DNA of 64,000 bases, taken from contig CAKTDA010000001.1 in NCBI GenBank assembly GCA_934541105.1, forward strand, positions 744,001 through 808,000, given 5' to 3'. Origin of the DNA: an uncultured Luteitalea sp. (lineage in GTDB: Bacteria > Acidobacteriota > Vicinamibacteria > Vicinamibacterales > Vicinamibacteraceae). The number at the start of each line of letters is the position of its first letter. The stretch's first letter is position 1. Both the position numbers and the translations under genes were made by a program. The notes beneath the pieces are model-generated. The model worked only from the letters and a program-made list of their open reading frames with translations, was not told the DNA's origin and searched no databases. Positions 1 to 7,492 of this stretch are shown piece after piece.

Positions 1-2
1 CG

Positions 3-287
3 CGCACCGAAGCACGGGTGAAGCAGCGGGGGCCGCTCCGCATCCGTCGCGCCCTGGAGTCGATGGGCATCGATCGGCAGGCCGCCCGCGAGGCCACTGA
101 CGACGGCTACGAGGACCGACCCGTCGCCGAGGCGCTCGAGCGGGCGCTCGACCGGCGGCTGCGGGGCCCTGTTGCCGACGACCGCCACGCGCAGCGGCTC
201 ATCGCGTACCTCGTGCGGCAAGGCTTCGAACTCGCCGACGCCGTCGAGGCCGTCAGGAAGCGTCGCGTCCCGGTTACCGCTCGCTGA
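3..287 (+). CDS. recX: RecX family regulatory protein, C-terminal part
   Basis: This is the 3' end of a gene that begins before the window; the frame is open from base 3 to the TGA at 285-287. The visible ~94 residues show the RecX pattern of small three-helix repeats: an R-x-I-x-x-x-L-x-x-x-G-I-D block followed by a final block with L-I-x-Y-L-x-R-Q-G-F. RecX proteins bind RecA and modulate its filament. The end overlaps the convergent gene on the minus strand by 14 nt, so there is no room for a separate terminator. Family call is by pattern only; upstream recA is outside the window. Confidence 0.75.
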   Translation, partial: RTEARVKQRGPLRIRRALESMGIDRQAAREATDDGYEDRPVAEALERALDRRLRGPVADDRHAQRLIAYLVRQGFELADAVEAVRKRRVPVTAR

Positions 288-1044
288 ACACGAAGCGGCG
301 GAAGGCCGCGGGCACATGGAAGCTCGGGGCTCCCGTCGGCGACCAGGCCCGCGAGACGGCGCCCTCGTCCGGCCTGGCGGGCCCGTTGGGCCGCTCGATG
401 CGGAAGATGTTGAAACCCCACGCATCGCCGGCCGCCGGTGGGAGGGCGACGCGATCGGGCACCGGCAGCGTCCGGAAGCCGGCCCACGGCGCAAGCGCCG
501 TGGCCACCCACCGCCGCGGCGACCCGTCGGTGTTGCGCTCGTGACGGACCGCCGTCTGCAGGCCATCGTGGTTCCACGTGAGGTCCGAGGTCACGTTCGG
601 ATACGGCGCCGCCATGCGCACGTCGCACACGACGTTGGCCGGGCTGATTTCCAGCTCCCAGTAGTCCTTCCCCGCCCATGCGGGATCGAGGAAGATCTCG
701 ACGACCTCCTCGTTCCAGATCTTGTCGTCGCGATTGGTCATGGTGTGCCACGGTGCCGGGTCGTCGGCATCCCAGCGCAGGTAGAGCCCCTCGGGTGCCC
801 AGAGCGCGCGGAAGCGCGTTTCATACGGCGCCTCACCCCAGTCGAGGACCGCCGCGCCGCGCCAGGCGTCGTCGTCGGCCGCCAGCAACCGGCTCGTGCT
901 CGACGCAGGGGCCCGATGGACCGTGTACGACGCATCTGCCGGCTGCGGCACTTGTGGCTTGCGTGATTGCGCCAGCGACGGGGCCGCCGTTCCGGCGGCA
1001 AGGGCGGCGAGGAGGACGAGGCGCCATGAGAGGGTACGCACCAT
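274..1044 (-). CDS. Secreted CBM9-like carbohydrate-binding protein
   Basis: A 256-residue protein with a signal peptide (hydrophobic stretch at residues ~8-25, AxA-like cleavage after SLAQ). The rest resembles the family-9 carbohydrate-binding module fold found in bacterial sugar-binding domains and in stand-alone secreted proteins: a W-R-G-A-A-V-L-D-W block, G-L-Y-L-R-W-D-A-D-D, an E-V-V-E-I-F-L-D-P block, Y-W-E-L-E-I-S-P, and W-G-F-N-I-F-R-I-E-R near the end. It probably binds glycans in the periplasm or outside the cell; no catalytic residues are apparent. A TATACT hexamer lies 7 nt before the ATG with no ribosome binding site. It is divergent from alaS with only 44 nt between the two start codons. 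Confidence 0.7.
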   Translation of the reverse strand: MVRTLSWRLVLLAALAAGTAAPSLAQSRKPQVPQPADASYTVHRAPASSTSRLLAADDDAWRGAAVLDWGEAPYETRFRALWAPEGLYLRWDADDPAPWHTMTNRDDKIWNEEVVEIFLDPAWAGKDYWELEISPANVVCDVRMAAPYPNVTSDLTWNHDGLQTAVRHERNTDGSPRRWVATALAPWAGFRTLPVPDRVALPPAAGDAWGFNIFRIERPNGPARPDEGAVSRAWSPTGAPSFHVPAAFRRFVFSER

Positions 1045-1051
1045 GCGCCGG

Positions 1052-1057
1052 AGTATA
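1052..1057 (-). promoter_or_regulatory. -10 hexamer TATACT, start-proximal (CBM9-like gene)
   Basis: On the minus strand TATACT ends 7 nt before the ATG at 1044. This is the spacing expected when transcription starts at the first base of the start codon. No Shine-Dalgarno sequence is present. Confidence 0.45.
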
Positions 1058-1074
1058 CCGACGCACGGTCGCCG

Positions 1075-1080
1075 TACAAT
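1075..1080 (+). promoter_or_regulatory. -10 hexamer TACAAT, start-proximal (alaS)
   Basis: TACAAT ends 8 nt before the alaS ATG at 1089. A purine-rich GGAGGG sits at 1081-1086, only 2 nt from the ATG, which is too close for a normal Shine-Dalgarno sequence. A leaderless start is therefore plausible. Confidence 0.4.
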
Positions 1081-1088
1081 GGAGGGCT

Positions 1089-3731
1089 ATGCGATCGCGC
1101 GAGATTCGGCGTGGATTCCTCGACTTCTTCGATGCCAGGGGCCACCGTCCGGTGCAGAGTTCGTCGCTCGTGCCCGGCGACGACCCCACCCTGCTGTTCA
1201 CGAACGCCGGGATGAACCAGTTCAAGGACGTGTTCCTCGGCAAGGAGCGGCGCGACTACCGGCGCGCGACGACGGCGCAGAAGTGCATGCGCGTCAGCGG
1301 CAAGCACAACGACCTCGACAACGTCGGCCCCTCGCCGCGGCATCACACGTTCTTCGAGATGCTCGGCAACTTCTCGTTCGGCGACTACTTCAAGGCCGAG
1401 GCCATCCCGTTCGCGTGGGAACTGCTCACCGACGTCTGGGGCCTGCCGAAGGAACGCCTGTACGCCACCATCTTCATGGGCCAGCCCGACGTCCCCCGCG
1501 ACGACCAGGCGTACGAGCTGTGGCGGCAGTTCCTGCCCGCAGACCGGATCGGCGAGCTCGGCGCCGAGGACAACTTCTGGCAGATGGGCGACACCGGCCC
1601 CTGCGGGCGCTGCTCCGAGATCTACTTCGTGAAGGACGACGGTTCCATGATGGAGATCTGGAACAACGTGTTCATGGAGTTCGATCGCCAGCCGGGGGGC
1701 GTGCTGGTGCCGCTGCCGGCGCCCTCGATCGACACGGGCATGGGCCTCGAGCGCATCACCGCCGTGCTGCAGGGCGTCGAGAGCAACTACGACACCGACC
1801 TGTTCCAGCCGCTGCTGCAGGAGATCGCCCGGATGTGCGGGCAGCCCTACACGGGCCCCGACGCCGCGAGCACGTCGATGCGCGTGATTGCCGACCACAT
1901 GCGCGCGACGACGTTCCTCATCGCGGACGGCGTGATGCCGAGCAACGAGTGGCGCGGGTATGTGCTCCGCAAGATCATGCGGCGCGCCATGCGGCACGGC
2001 AAGAAGCTGGGCATCACCCGGCCCTTCATGCACGAACTCGCCGATCGCGTGGTGGCCGGGATGGGCGAGGCCTATCCGGAACTGCGCGCCAATCGCGACA
2101 CGGTCGTCGGCGTGATCCGCTCGGAGGAAGAGCGGTTCGACGCCGTGCTGACCGCCGGGCTCGGCCGGCTCGAACAGGTGCTCGATCGCGTGGCCGCGTC
2201 GGAGGCCCGCGTGGTGCCCGGCGACGAGGTGTTCCGCCTGTACGATTCGCTGGGCCTCCCGCTCGACTTCATCGAGGACATCGCCGGCGAGCGGCAACTG
2301 GCGGTGGACCGCGACGGGTACGACGCCGCGATGACGCAGCAGCGCGAGCGTGCACGTGCCAGCAGCCACTTCGAGACGGGACGCACGCAGGCGTTCACGA
2401 TCGCGGAGGAGACACGGGACGCGCTCGACGCCCTCGGGGATGCGTTCGTCGGGTACGACACCACGGAGACCGACGCAACGGTCGTCGCGCTGTTCGACGC
2501 CGACCGTGCCGACGTCCCGTCGCTTGCTGCCGGCGCGGCGGGCTTCGTCGTCCTCGATCGCACGCCCTTCTACGTCGAGAGCGGCGGCCAGGTGTCGGAC
2601 ACCGGCGTGCTCGAGTCGCCCGAGGCCTCCGCCGACGTCGACGGCATGTCGCGCCTCGCGGCCGGCGGGCCGCGCGCGCACCACGTGCGCGTGTCGTCGG
2701 GCACGCTGCGCAGGGGCCTGCGACTCTCCGCACGGGTCGATGCCGCACGGCGGGATGCGATCCGTCGCAACCACACGGCCACGCACCTGCTCCACGCCGC
2801 ACTGCGGCAGGCGCTCGGCACGCACGTGAAGCAGGCCGGATCGCTCGTCGCCCCGGACCGCCTGCGGTTCGACTTCGTCCACACGGGCAGCATCCCGGCT
2901 GCGGACATCGACGCCATCGAGCGCGCGGTGAACGCACAGGTGATGCGCAACACCGGCGTACAGACGACCCTGCGCTCGACCGACGAGGCAATGGCCCTCG
3001 GCGCCATGGCGCTCTTCGGCGAGAAGTACGGCGACACCGTGCGAGTCGTGGACATCCCGGGCTACAGCCTCGAACTCTGTGGCGGCACGCACTGCCGCGC
3101 CACCGGCGACATCGGACCGTTCGCCATCGTCGGCGAAGGCGGCGTGGCGGCGGGCGTCCGGCGCATCGAGGCAGTCACGGGCGACGATGCGGTGGCGCTG
3201 CTGCAGGGGGAGCGCCGGCAGTTGCAGGCGGTCGCCGCCGAACTGCACGCCGCACCGGCCGACGCGACGGACGCCGCGAGCCGGCTCCAGGCCGAGATCA
3301 AGCGGCTCACGCGTGCGCTGCACGACGCGCGCGTGAAGGCCGCGCTCGGCGCAGGCGGCGCGGCCGGCAGCGGACAGTCGTCGCAGCAGGTCGCCGGGGT
3401 CACCGTGGTCACCCGTCGGGCGGACGGCCTCGATCGGTCGGCCCTTCGCGAACTCGCTGACAGCCTGAAGGCCGAGGCACGATCCGGCGTCGTCGTGCTG
3501 GCGGCCGACGTCGAGGGCAAGGTCACGTTCGTGATCGCAGTGACGCCGGACCTCACGGCCCGCATCAAGGCGGGCGACATGGTGAAGCGCCTGGGACCGA
3601 TCGTCGGGGGTGGCGGCGGCGGACGGCCCGACTTCGCGGAGGCCGGGGGGCGCAAGCCGGAGCAGATCGATGCGCTGCTCGCCGCCGTGCCGGGCGTCGT
3701 CGCCGAGATCCTCGGGCCGCCGGCTGGCTGA
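1089..3731 (+). CDS. alaS: Alanyl-tRNA synthetase
   Basis: Charges tRNA-Ala with alanine in the cytoplasm and edits mischarged serine and glycine. The 880-residue length is normal for the family. The start is placed at the ATG giving M-R-S-R-E-I-R-R-G-F-L-D-F-F, the usual AlaRS N-terminus; the frame is open further upstream but that part has no family similarity. The class II catalytic domain includes N-A-G-M-N-Q-F-K-D-x-F-L-G and the D-T-G-M-G-L-E-R motif. The editing-domain zinc ligands are intact: HTATH at ~562-566 and C-G-G-T-H at ~664-668. The C-terminal glycine-rich domain ends in G-G-G-G-G-R-P-D-F-A-x-A-G-G. It runs alone, divergent from the CBM9-like gene. Confidence 0.97.
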   Translation: MRSREIRRGFLDFFDARGHRPVQSSSLVPGDDPTLLFTNAGMNQFKDVFLGKERRDYRRATTAQKCMRVSGKHNDLDNVGPSPRHHTFFEMLGNFSFGDYFKAEAIPFAWELLTDVWGLPKERLYATIFMGQPDVPRDDQAYELWRQFLPADRIGELGAEDNFWQMGDTGPCGRCSEIYFVKDDGSMMEIWNNVFMEFDRQPGGVLVPLPAPSIDTGMGLERITAVLQGVESNYDTDLFQPLLQEIARMCGQPYTGPDAASTSMRVIADHMRATTFLIADGVMPSNEWRGYVLRKIMRRAMRHGKKLGITRPFMHELADRVVAGMGEAYPELRANRDTVVGVIRSEEERFDAVLTAGLGRLEQVLDRVAASEARVVPGDEVFRLYDSLGLPLDFIEDIAGERQLAVDRDGYDAAMTQQRERARASSHFETGRTQAFTIAEETRDALDALGDAFVGYDTTETDATVVALFDADRADVPSLAAGAAGFVVLDRTPFYVESGGQVSDTGVLESPEASADVDGMSRLAAGGPRAHHVRVSSGTLRRGLRLSARVDAARRDAIRRNHTATHLLHAALRQALGTHVKQAGSLVAPDRLRFDFVHTGSIPAADIDAIERAVNAQVMRNTGVQTTLRSTDEAMALGAMALFGEKYGDTVRVVDIPGYSLELCGGTHCRATGDIGPFAIVGEGGVAAGVRRIEAVTGDDAVALLQGERRQLQAVAAELHAAPADATDAASRLQAEIKRLTRALHDARVKAALGAGGAAGSGQSSQQVAGVTVVTRRADGLDRSALRELADSLKAEARSGVVVLAADVEGKVTFVIAVTPDLTARIKAGDMVKRLGPIVGGGGGGRPDFAEAGGRKPEQIDALLAAVPGVVAEILGPPAG

Positions 3732-3742
3732 CACGATTGTCA

Positions 3743-3785
3743 TTGCAGCGACGGCCTGCGCAGGTGCGCCTTGCCGTTGCTGCAA
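3743..3785 (+). terminator. Stem-loop after alaS
   Basis: Twelve nt past the alaS stop, 3743-3755 pairs with 3773-3785 (13 positions, one G-T pair) around a 17-nt loop. There is no clear T-run, so termination activity is inferred. Confidence 0.4.
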
Positions 3786-3848
3786 CCGTGCCCGCGCGAA
3801 TCCGCGCATTTGCGGGCCTTTCACGCGGGGATCGACTCTTGCCGTGCC

Positions 3849-4565
3849 ATGCCCCGCATGCGCACGGCCGCACGGACGCTCCTCGCGACGACCTTCCTCC
3901 TCCTGGTGACGGGCGTCCTGCCGTCATCGGCGCAGATCTACGTGTCTCGTGATGCGACGGGCAGCCTCGTGCTGTCGGACCGGCCGGTTGCGGGAACGGC
4001 CGGCACGCCGGTGACGACCTATGCGGTGCGCAACTCGGGCCTTCGCACCACGCGCAGCGCCTCGGCCGACATCGTGTCGCTCTACGACGAGGTCATCGAG
4101 GACGCCGCGGCGACGCACGGCGTGCGCCCCGAACTCGTGCGCGCCGTCATCCAGGTGGAATCGGGGTTCAACCCGCGCGCCCGCTCGCACAAGGGCGCGA
4201 TGGGCCTCATGCAGTTGATGCCGCAGACGGCGGCCGAACTCGGCGTGGACAATCCGTGGGACCCGGTGCAGAACATCCGCGGCGGGGTCGCCTACCTCGG
4301 ATCGTTGATCCGCAAGTTCGAGGACGAAGTGCTCGCGCTGGCGGCCTACAACGCCGGGCCGGGCGCGGTGAGCCGCTACGGGCAGCGCGTGCCGCCCTAC
4401 CGCGAGACGCAGGACTACGTGCAGAAGATCACGCGCCGCACCGAGGCCAGGCCGGTCAACCGCGGCCCCGTGATCTACAAGGTGCTCGAGGTCGTCGACG
4501 GCCAGCCCCAGTGGCGCCTCACGGACACCAGGCCCGCGAGCGGCGAGTACCAAGTCGTCCGGTAA
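3849..4565 (+). CDS. Secreted lytic transglycosylase (SLT domain)
   Basis: A 238-residue exported murein-cleaving enzyme. The ATG at 3849 is chosen because a signal peptide follows at once (R-T-A-A-R-T-L-L then a hydrophobic run ending S-S-A-Q). A DUF4124-like start (I-Y-V-S-R-D-A-T-G-S-L-V-L-S-D-R-P) precedes the SLT domain. The catalytic glutamate is ~E104 in V-I-Q-V-E-S-G-F-N-P. The G-A-M-G-L-M-Q-L-M-P and A-Y-N-A-G-P-G-A-V motifs of family 1 transglycosylases are present. It lies alone between alaS and the small membrane gene; a second ATG at 3858 is an equally possible start. Confidence 0.88.
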   Translation: MPRMRTAARTLLATTFLLLVTGVLPSSAQIYVSRDATGSLVLSDRPVAGTAGTPVTTYAVRNSGLRTTRSASADIVSLYDEVIEDAAATHGVRPELVRAVIQVESGFNPRARSHKGAMGLMQLMPQTAAELGVDNPWDPVQNIRGGVAYLGSLIRKFEDEVLALAAYNAGPGAVSRYGQRVPPYRETQDYVQKITRRTEARPVNRGPVIYKVLEVVDGQPQWRLTDTRPASGEYQVVR

Positions 4566-4622
4566 CGACGCCCCCGTTCGGGCGCCCTCCGTCCGGCGTT
4601 CGTGGTGATCGCGATTTCCTGA

Positions 4623-4628
4623 TAGCGT
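4623..4628 (+). promoter_or_regulatory. -10-like hexamer TAGCGT, start-proximal (holin-like gene)
   Basis: TAGCGT ends 7 nt before the ATG at 4636, with no Shine-Dalgarno sequence. This is the same hexamer and nearly the same spacing as in front of the GH2 gene at 10715. Confidence 0.3.
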
Positions 4629-4635
4629 TGACCCG

Positions 4636-4980
4636 ATGCGTATGCTGCTTCACTGGGCCATCGTGGCGGCCGCACTCTGGCTGGCTGCGTACCTGGTGCC
4701 GGGCGTGGTTGTGCGTTCGGTGCCGGCTCTCATCGTGGCGTCGTGCGTGCTCGGGTTCGTCAATGCACTCGTGCGGCCGATCCTGACGCTCCTGACCCTG
4801 CCGCTCACCATCCTCACACTCGGGCTGTTCTACCTCGTCGTCAATGGCCTTGCCTTCGGGCTGGCAGCGGCCCTGGTGCCCGGGTTCGACCTGGACGGCT
4901 TCGGCAGCGCCGTGCTCGGCGCCCTGATCGTGAGCCTCGTGAGCTGGGTCCTTGGCGCCCTGTCGAGGCCGGAACGCTGA
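4636..4980 (+). CDS. Phage holin family 4 / YvlD-like membrane protein
   Basis: A 114-residue protein with four hydrophobic segments, at residues ~5-20, 25-45, 50-75 and 85-108. It has the family signature V-N-A-L-V-R-P-I-L-T-L-L-T-L-P-L-T-I-L-T-L-G-L-F and a later L-V-x-G-F-x-x-x-G-F. Proteins of this type (YvlD family, superfamily IV 'phage holin') are chromosomal inner-membrane proteins of unknown role, not real phage holins. The stop codon overlaps the ATG of the TerB-like gene (TGATG), so the two are translationally coupled. Confidence 0.8.
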   Translation: MRMLLHWAIVAAALWLAAYLVPGVVVRSVPALIVASCVLGFVNALVRPILTLLTLPLTILTLGLFYLVVNGLAFGLAAALVPGFDLDGFGSAVLGALIVSLVSWVLGALSRPER

Positions 4981-5501
4981 TGCTTGCCGCCTTGTTCAGG
5001 ACCTTCGGGCTCAGCGAGGACGCGTACGCCCGGCACGAGACGGAGACGGTCGGCGAGATCGCGACCGTGCTGGGGGAGCTTCCGCCGGAACGGGCCCGCT
5101 TGCTCGCGGCCTTTGCGTACCTGCTGGGACGGGTCGCCTTTGCCGACCACGAGGTGAGCGAGGCGGAACGGCAAGTGATGGAGGCGCGTCTCGGCGTCGA
5201 GGCGGACGTCTCGCCCGAGCAGGCCCACGAGCTCGTGGGACTCGCCGTTCGCGCCACGGGCACCCACGGCGCGGCCGAGGACTATCAGGTCGCTCGCGAG
5301 TTCGAGATGCTCGCGAGCCGCGAGGAGAAGCTCCAGTTGCTGCGTGCCCTGTTCACCGTGTCGGCCCAGCACGGGATCACGACCGTCGAGGACAACGAGA
5401 TCAGCCGGATCGCGAGCGTCCTGCGCCTCGATCGTCGCGACGTGACGGCCTTGCGGCACGAGTTCCGCGATGCCCTCAGGGCGCGGCAGGCCAGGCCGTA
5501 G
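4980..5501 (+). CDS. TerB-family protein
   Basis: A 173-residue soluble, mostly helical protein. A-F-A-Y-L-L-G-R-V-A-F-A-D-H-E-V-S-E-A-E-R is the TerB / DjlA-N-terminal pattern (acidic residues after A-D-x-E-V-S-x-x-E), repeated less clearly near T-T-V-E-D-N-E-I-S-R. TerB-like domains occur in tellurite-resistance-type systems and co-chaperones and probably bind metal; the role here is unknown. The start is the ATG overlapping the holin-like stop (TGATG). The next gene begins 6 nt downstream, so the three form an operon. Confidence 0.75.
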   Translation: MLAALFRTFGLSEDAYARHETETVGEIATVLGELPPERARLLAAFAYLLGRVAFADHEVSEAERQVMEARLGVEADVSPEQAHELVGLAVRATGTHGAAEDYQVAREFEMLASREEKLQLLRALFTVSAQHGITTVEDNEISRIASVLRLDRRDVTALRHEFRDALRARQARP

Positions 5502-5507
5502 AGCCTC

Positions 5508-5912
5508 GTGACCGACTCCCCCATTTCCGACCGTCCCCTCAGGCTCGACGTGTGGCTCGACGTCGCCTGCCTCTGCAAGACGCGCTCGGAGGCCCAGCGC
5601 GCCGTGAAGGGCGGCAAGGTGGAGGTCAACGGCGAGCGACCGAAGCAGAATCGGGAGGTCAAGCCTGGCGACACGGTGACGATCACGCGGCCGCTCGGCC
5701 GCAAGCAGGTCGTGCGCATCCTGGCCACGGCCGAGCAGCACCTGCCCAAGGCCGAGGCCAGGGCGCTCCTGTTCGAGGACGTCACGCCGCCGCCGACGCC
5801 GGAGGAACAGGCCTTCCAGCAACTGCTTCGCGACACCCGGCCACGCGGACCCGTCGTCGCTCCCGACAAGCGCGAGCGCCGGGAACTGCGACGGCTGCGC
5901 GGGAGAGAGTGA
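5508..5912 (+). CDS. S4-domain RNA-binding protein (Hsp15/HslR-like)
   Basis: A 134-residue basic protein with a GTG start 6 nt after the TerB-like gene. The S4 RNA-binding domain occupies residues ~10-60: L-R-L-D-V-W-L-D-V-A, K-T-R-S-E-A-Q-R-A-V-K-G-G-K-V-x-V-N-G, and V-K-P-G-D-T-V-T-I. A basic tail ends R-E-R-R-E-L-R-R-L-R-G-R-E. The layout matches HslR (Hsp15), which rescues stalled 50S subunits carrying nascent chains in E. coli. Function here is inferred from the family. Confidence 0.8.
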   Translation: MTDSPISDRPLRLDVWLDVACLCKTRSEAQRAVKGGKVEVNGERPKQNREVKPGDTVTITRPLGRKQVVRILATAEQHLPKAEARALLFEDVTPPPTPEEQAFQQLLRDTRPRGPVVAPDKRERRELRRLRGRE

Positions 5913-5991
5913 CCAGCAGGGGCGAGCGTCGATCTGAAGATCGACGCCTACGGATTGCCTGTACTCGAGATGAGACCGCAGGATGGGCTTG

Positions 5992-6030
5992 CCCGCCGTA
6001 GCCGGCAAGTTGCCATCCGGCGAAGGCGGG
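5992..6030. repeat. Imperfect palindrome upstream of rpsT
   Basis: CCCGCC and GCCGG at 5992-6005 pair with CCGGC and GGCGGG at 6017-6030, with a GTA/GAA internal bulge and an 11-nt centre. It overlaps the predicted -35 box of rpsT. It could be a dispersed REP-like palindrome or an operator; only one copy is visible in this window. Confidence 0.45.
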
Positions 6031-6039
6031 TGCTACACT
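6010..6039 (+). promoter_or_regulatory. Predicted sigma70-type promoter of rpsT
   Basis: TTGCCA at 6010-6015 and TACACT at 6034-6039 are 18 nt apart. Transcription would begin near 6046, giving a leader of ~95 nt before the GTG of rpsT. S20 leaders in other bacteria carry autoregulation; none could be confirmed here. Confidence 0.4.
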
Positions 6040-6140
6040 TCCATGTTTCCACTGTCCCGGTGGCACGCGCGCCGGGGCCCGTGGGGCCCTGCACACGGGT
6101 CCGTGACACGCGCGTATCAGTTCAATCGGAGTCAGTCGAA

Positions 6141-6407
6141 GTGGCAAATCACGAGTCGGCGCTGAAGGCGCACAAGCAGAGTCTGGCAAACCGCGAGCGC
6201 AACCGTCAGGCGCGCACGCGCCTGCGCACCGCCCTCAAGACGATTCGCAAGGCGATCACCGCCGGCGATGCCGCCGCGGCCAGGTCGGGGCTGAACGACA
6301 CCGTCTCGCTCATCGACAAGATGGCCAAGAAGGGCGTCATCCACGACAACGCGGCTGCCCGCTACAAGTCGCGGATCGCCAGGCGCCTCAACGGCCTCGC
6401 CGCCTAG
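6141..6407 (+). CDS. rpsT: 30S ribosomal protein S20
   Basis: An 88-residue, lysine/arginine-rich helical protein that binds 16S rRNA early in 30S assembly. It begins A-N-H-E-S-A-L-K-A-H-K-Q-S after a GTG start and contains N-R-x-R-N-R-Q-A-R-T-R-L-R-T-A-L-K. The late block G-V-I-H-D-N-A-A-A-R-Y-K-S-R-I-A-R-R-L is the family signature. The open frame extends upstream to ~5955 but has no S20 similarity there. The GTG start is notable, because rpsT often uses a weak start codon under autoregulation. It is convergent with holA across a strong hairpin. Confidence 0.95.
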   Translation: MANHESALKAHKQSLANRERNRQARTRLRTALKTIRKAITAGDAAAARSGLNDTVSLIDKMAKKGVIHDNAAARYKSRIARRLNGLAA

Positions 6408-6460
6408 GCCAGCTCCCGGCGCGTCCTCGCGTCGCGGCAAGGTCCGGGCGGCAGACACAA

Positions 6461-6483
6461 GGGCGCGTTCCTCGAACGCGCCC
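6461..6483. terminator. Bidirectional hairpin between rpsT and holA
   Basis: A perfect 10-bp stem (6461-6470 with 6474-6483) closes a CTC loop exactly between the convergent rpsT and holA genes; its last base is the first base of the holA stop. Neither strand has a long T-run after the stem. Confidence 0.65.
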
Positions 6484-7487
6484 TATCTGCGTCTTCGCGC
6501 CGCTCCAGGCGACGACGGGCCGCACAGTTCCACCACCAGTCGTTCCAGCACCACCTGCGGGTCGCGCCCGAGCTTGCTCGCGCCGTCGGCCCGATACAGC
6601 GCCTGCACGGCCCCCTGAACGCGGTCAGGCGCGGCTTGCGCCATCTTCGTCCGCACCCACCAGCCCAACTGCCCCAGCATCTGGAACGGCGACGAGCCGT
6701 TCTCGACCATGAGCTGGACGTGCCGCAGCGCGGCCGCGGCGTCGCGGGCCCCGATGGCGTTGGTGACGGCCCAGTCGTCGAACTGCTGCGCGGCGCCGAC
6801 GACGAGCTGGACGTCCTGCGCGGTGATGGCAGGCGCATCGCCGACAAACAGCACCAGCGTGTCGATGTCCTTACGGAGCCGGACGATGTCGGGGCCGGCG
6901 CGCTCGACGAGCGCACTCAGGCCGGCCGCGTCGATGCGCTTGCCGGCAGCCTTGATCCGGTCGGCCGCAAACTGCATCGCGTCGCGCAGTGCGCCCTGAG
7001 GGCCGTTGAACCCGTCAGTGCTGAAGCCATCGCAGGCAATCATGACGGCCTGCTTTGCCAGCGCCTTCCCGAGGCGTGTCGTGCGGTTGATGTCGGTGCC
7101 GACGAGCACGAGCACCGTCGATTGCTCCGGCGACGCCACATAGCCTTCGAGCCCGGCAGGGTCCGGCACGGGCACGTCCTCACCCGCCGGCTCCTCTTCG
7201 GCGCCCGCAGCCTTCCTGCGGCCCTTGAAGAGGCGCTCGATGTGCGCAAAGACCACGACGCGCCGCTCACCGAGCATGGGGAGCGTCCGCGCGGCAAACA
7301 CCACGTCGTCCGGCTTTGCGTCGCCGGCCGTGAACCGCTCGACGTTGAACGCGCGCAGGTCCTCCTCGACGAGGTTCACGAGCCTGGCGACGACTTCGTC
7401 CTTCCCCGCCTCGTCTTCGCCGATCACGAGGTACAGGGGGGCGACCGTGCCCCGCTTCAACGCGGCGGAGAGTTCCCGCGGCGTCAT
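6483..7487 (-). CDS. holA: DNA polymerase III, delta subunit
   Basis: The delta subunit of the clamp loader, which opens the beta sliding clamp. At 334 residues the length is typical. The N-terminal domain has P-L-Y-L-V-I-G-E-D-E-A-G-K-D-E and the L-P-M-L-G-E-R-R-V-V-V-F region; the sensor-like domain II and the C-terminal collar helices (F-Q-M-L-G-Q-L-G-W-W-V-R) follow. It is the last gene of a leuS-lptE-holA operon, starting 5 nt after the lptE stop; the lptE-holA pairing downstream of leuS is common in Gram-negative genomes. Confidence 0.9.
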   Translation of the reverse strand: MTPRELSAALKRGTVAPLYLVIGEDEAGKDEVVARLVNLVEEDLRAFNVERFTAGDAKPDDVVFAARTLPMLGERRVVVFAHIERLFKGRRKAAGAEEEPAGEDVPVPDPAGLEGYVASPEQSTVLVLVGTDINRTTRLGKALAKQAVMIACDGFSTDGFNGPQGALRDAMQFAADRIKAAGKRIDAAGLSALVERAGPDIVRLRKDIDTLVLFVGDAPAITAQDVQLVVGAAQQFDDWAVTNAIGARDAAAALRHVQLMVENGSSPFQMLGQLGWWVRTKMAQAAPDRVQGAVQALYRADGASKLGRDPQVVLERLVVELCGPSSPGAARRRR

Positions 7488-7492
7488 GGTGC

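Noticed and set aside
738..3824. Very long minus-strand open frame (over 1000 codons) opposite alaS
   Set aside because: It is antisense to a clear AlaRS gene, has no recognisable domain and the amino-acid make-up of a GC-rich shadow frame. The same holds for long frames opposite leuS, bamA (41935-44169) and clpC (44990-47335).
4636..4980. Phage holin / prophage remnant
   Set aside because: The YvlD-like family is chromosomal and no other phage gene is nearby.
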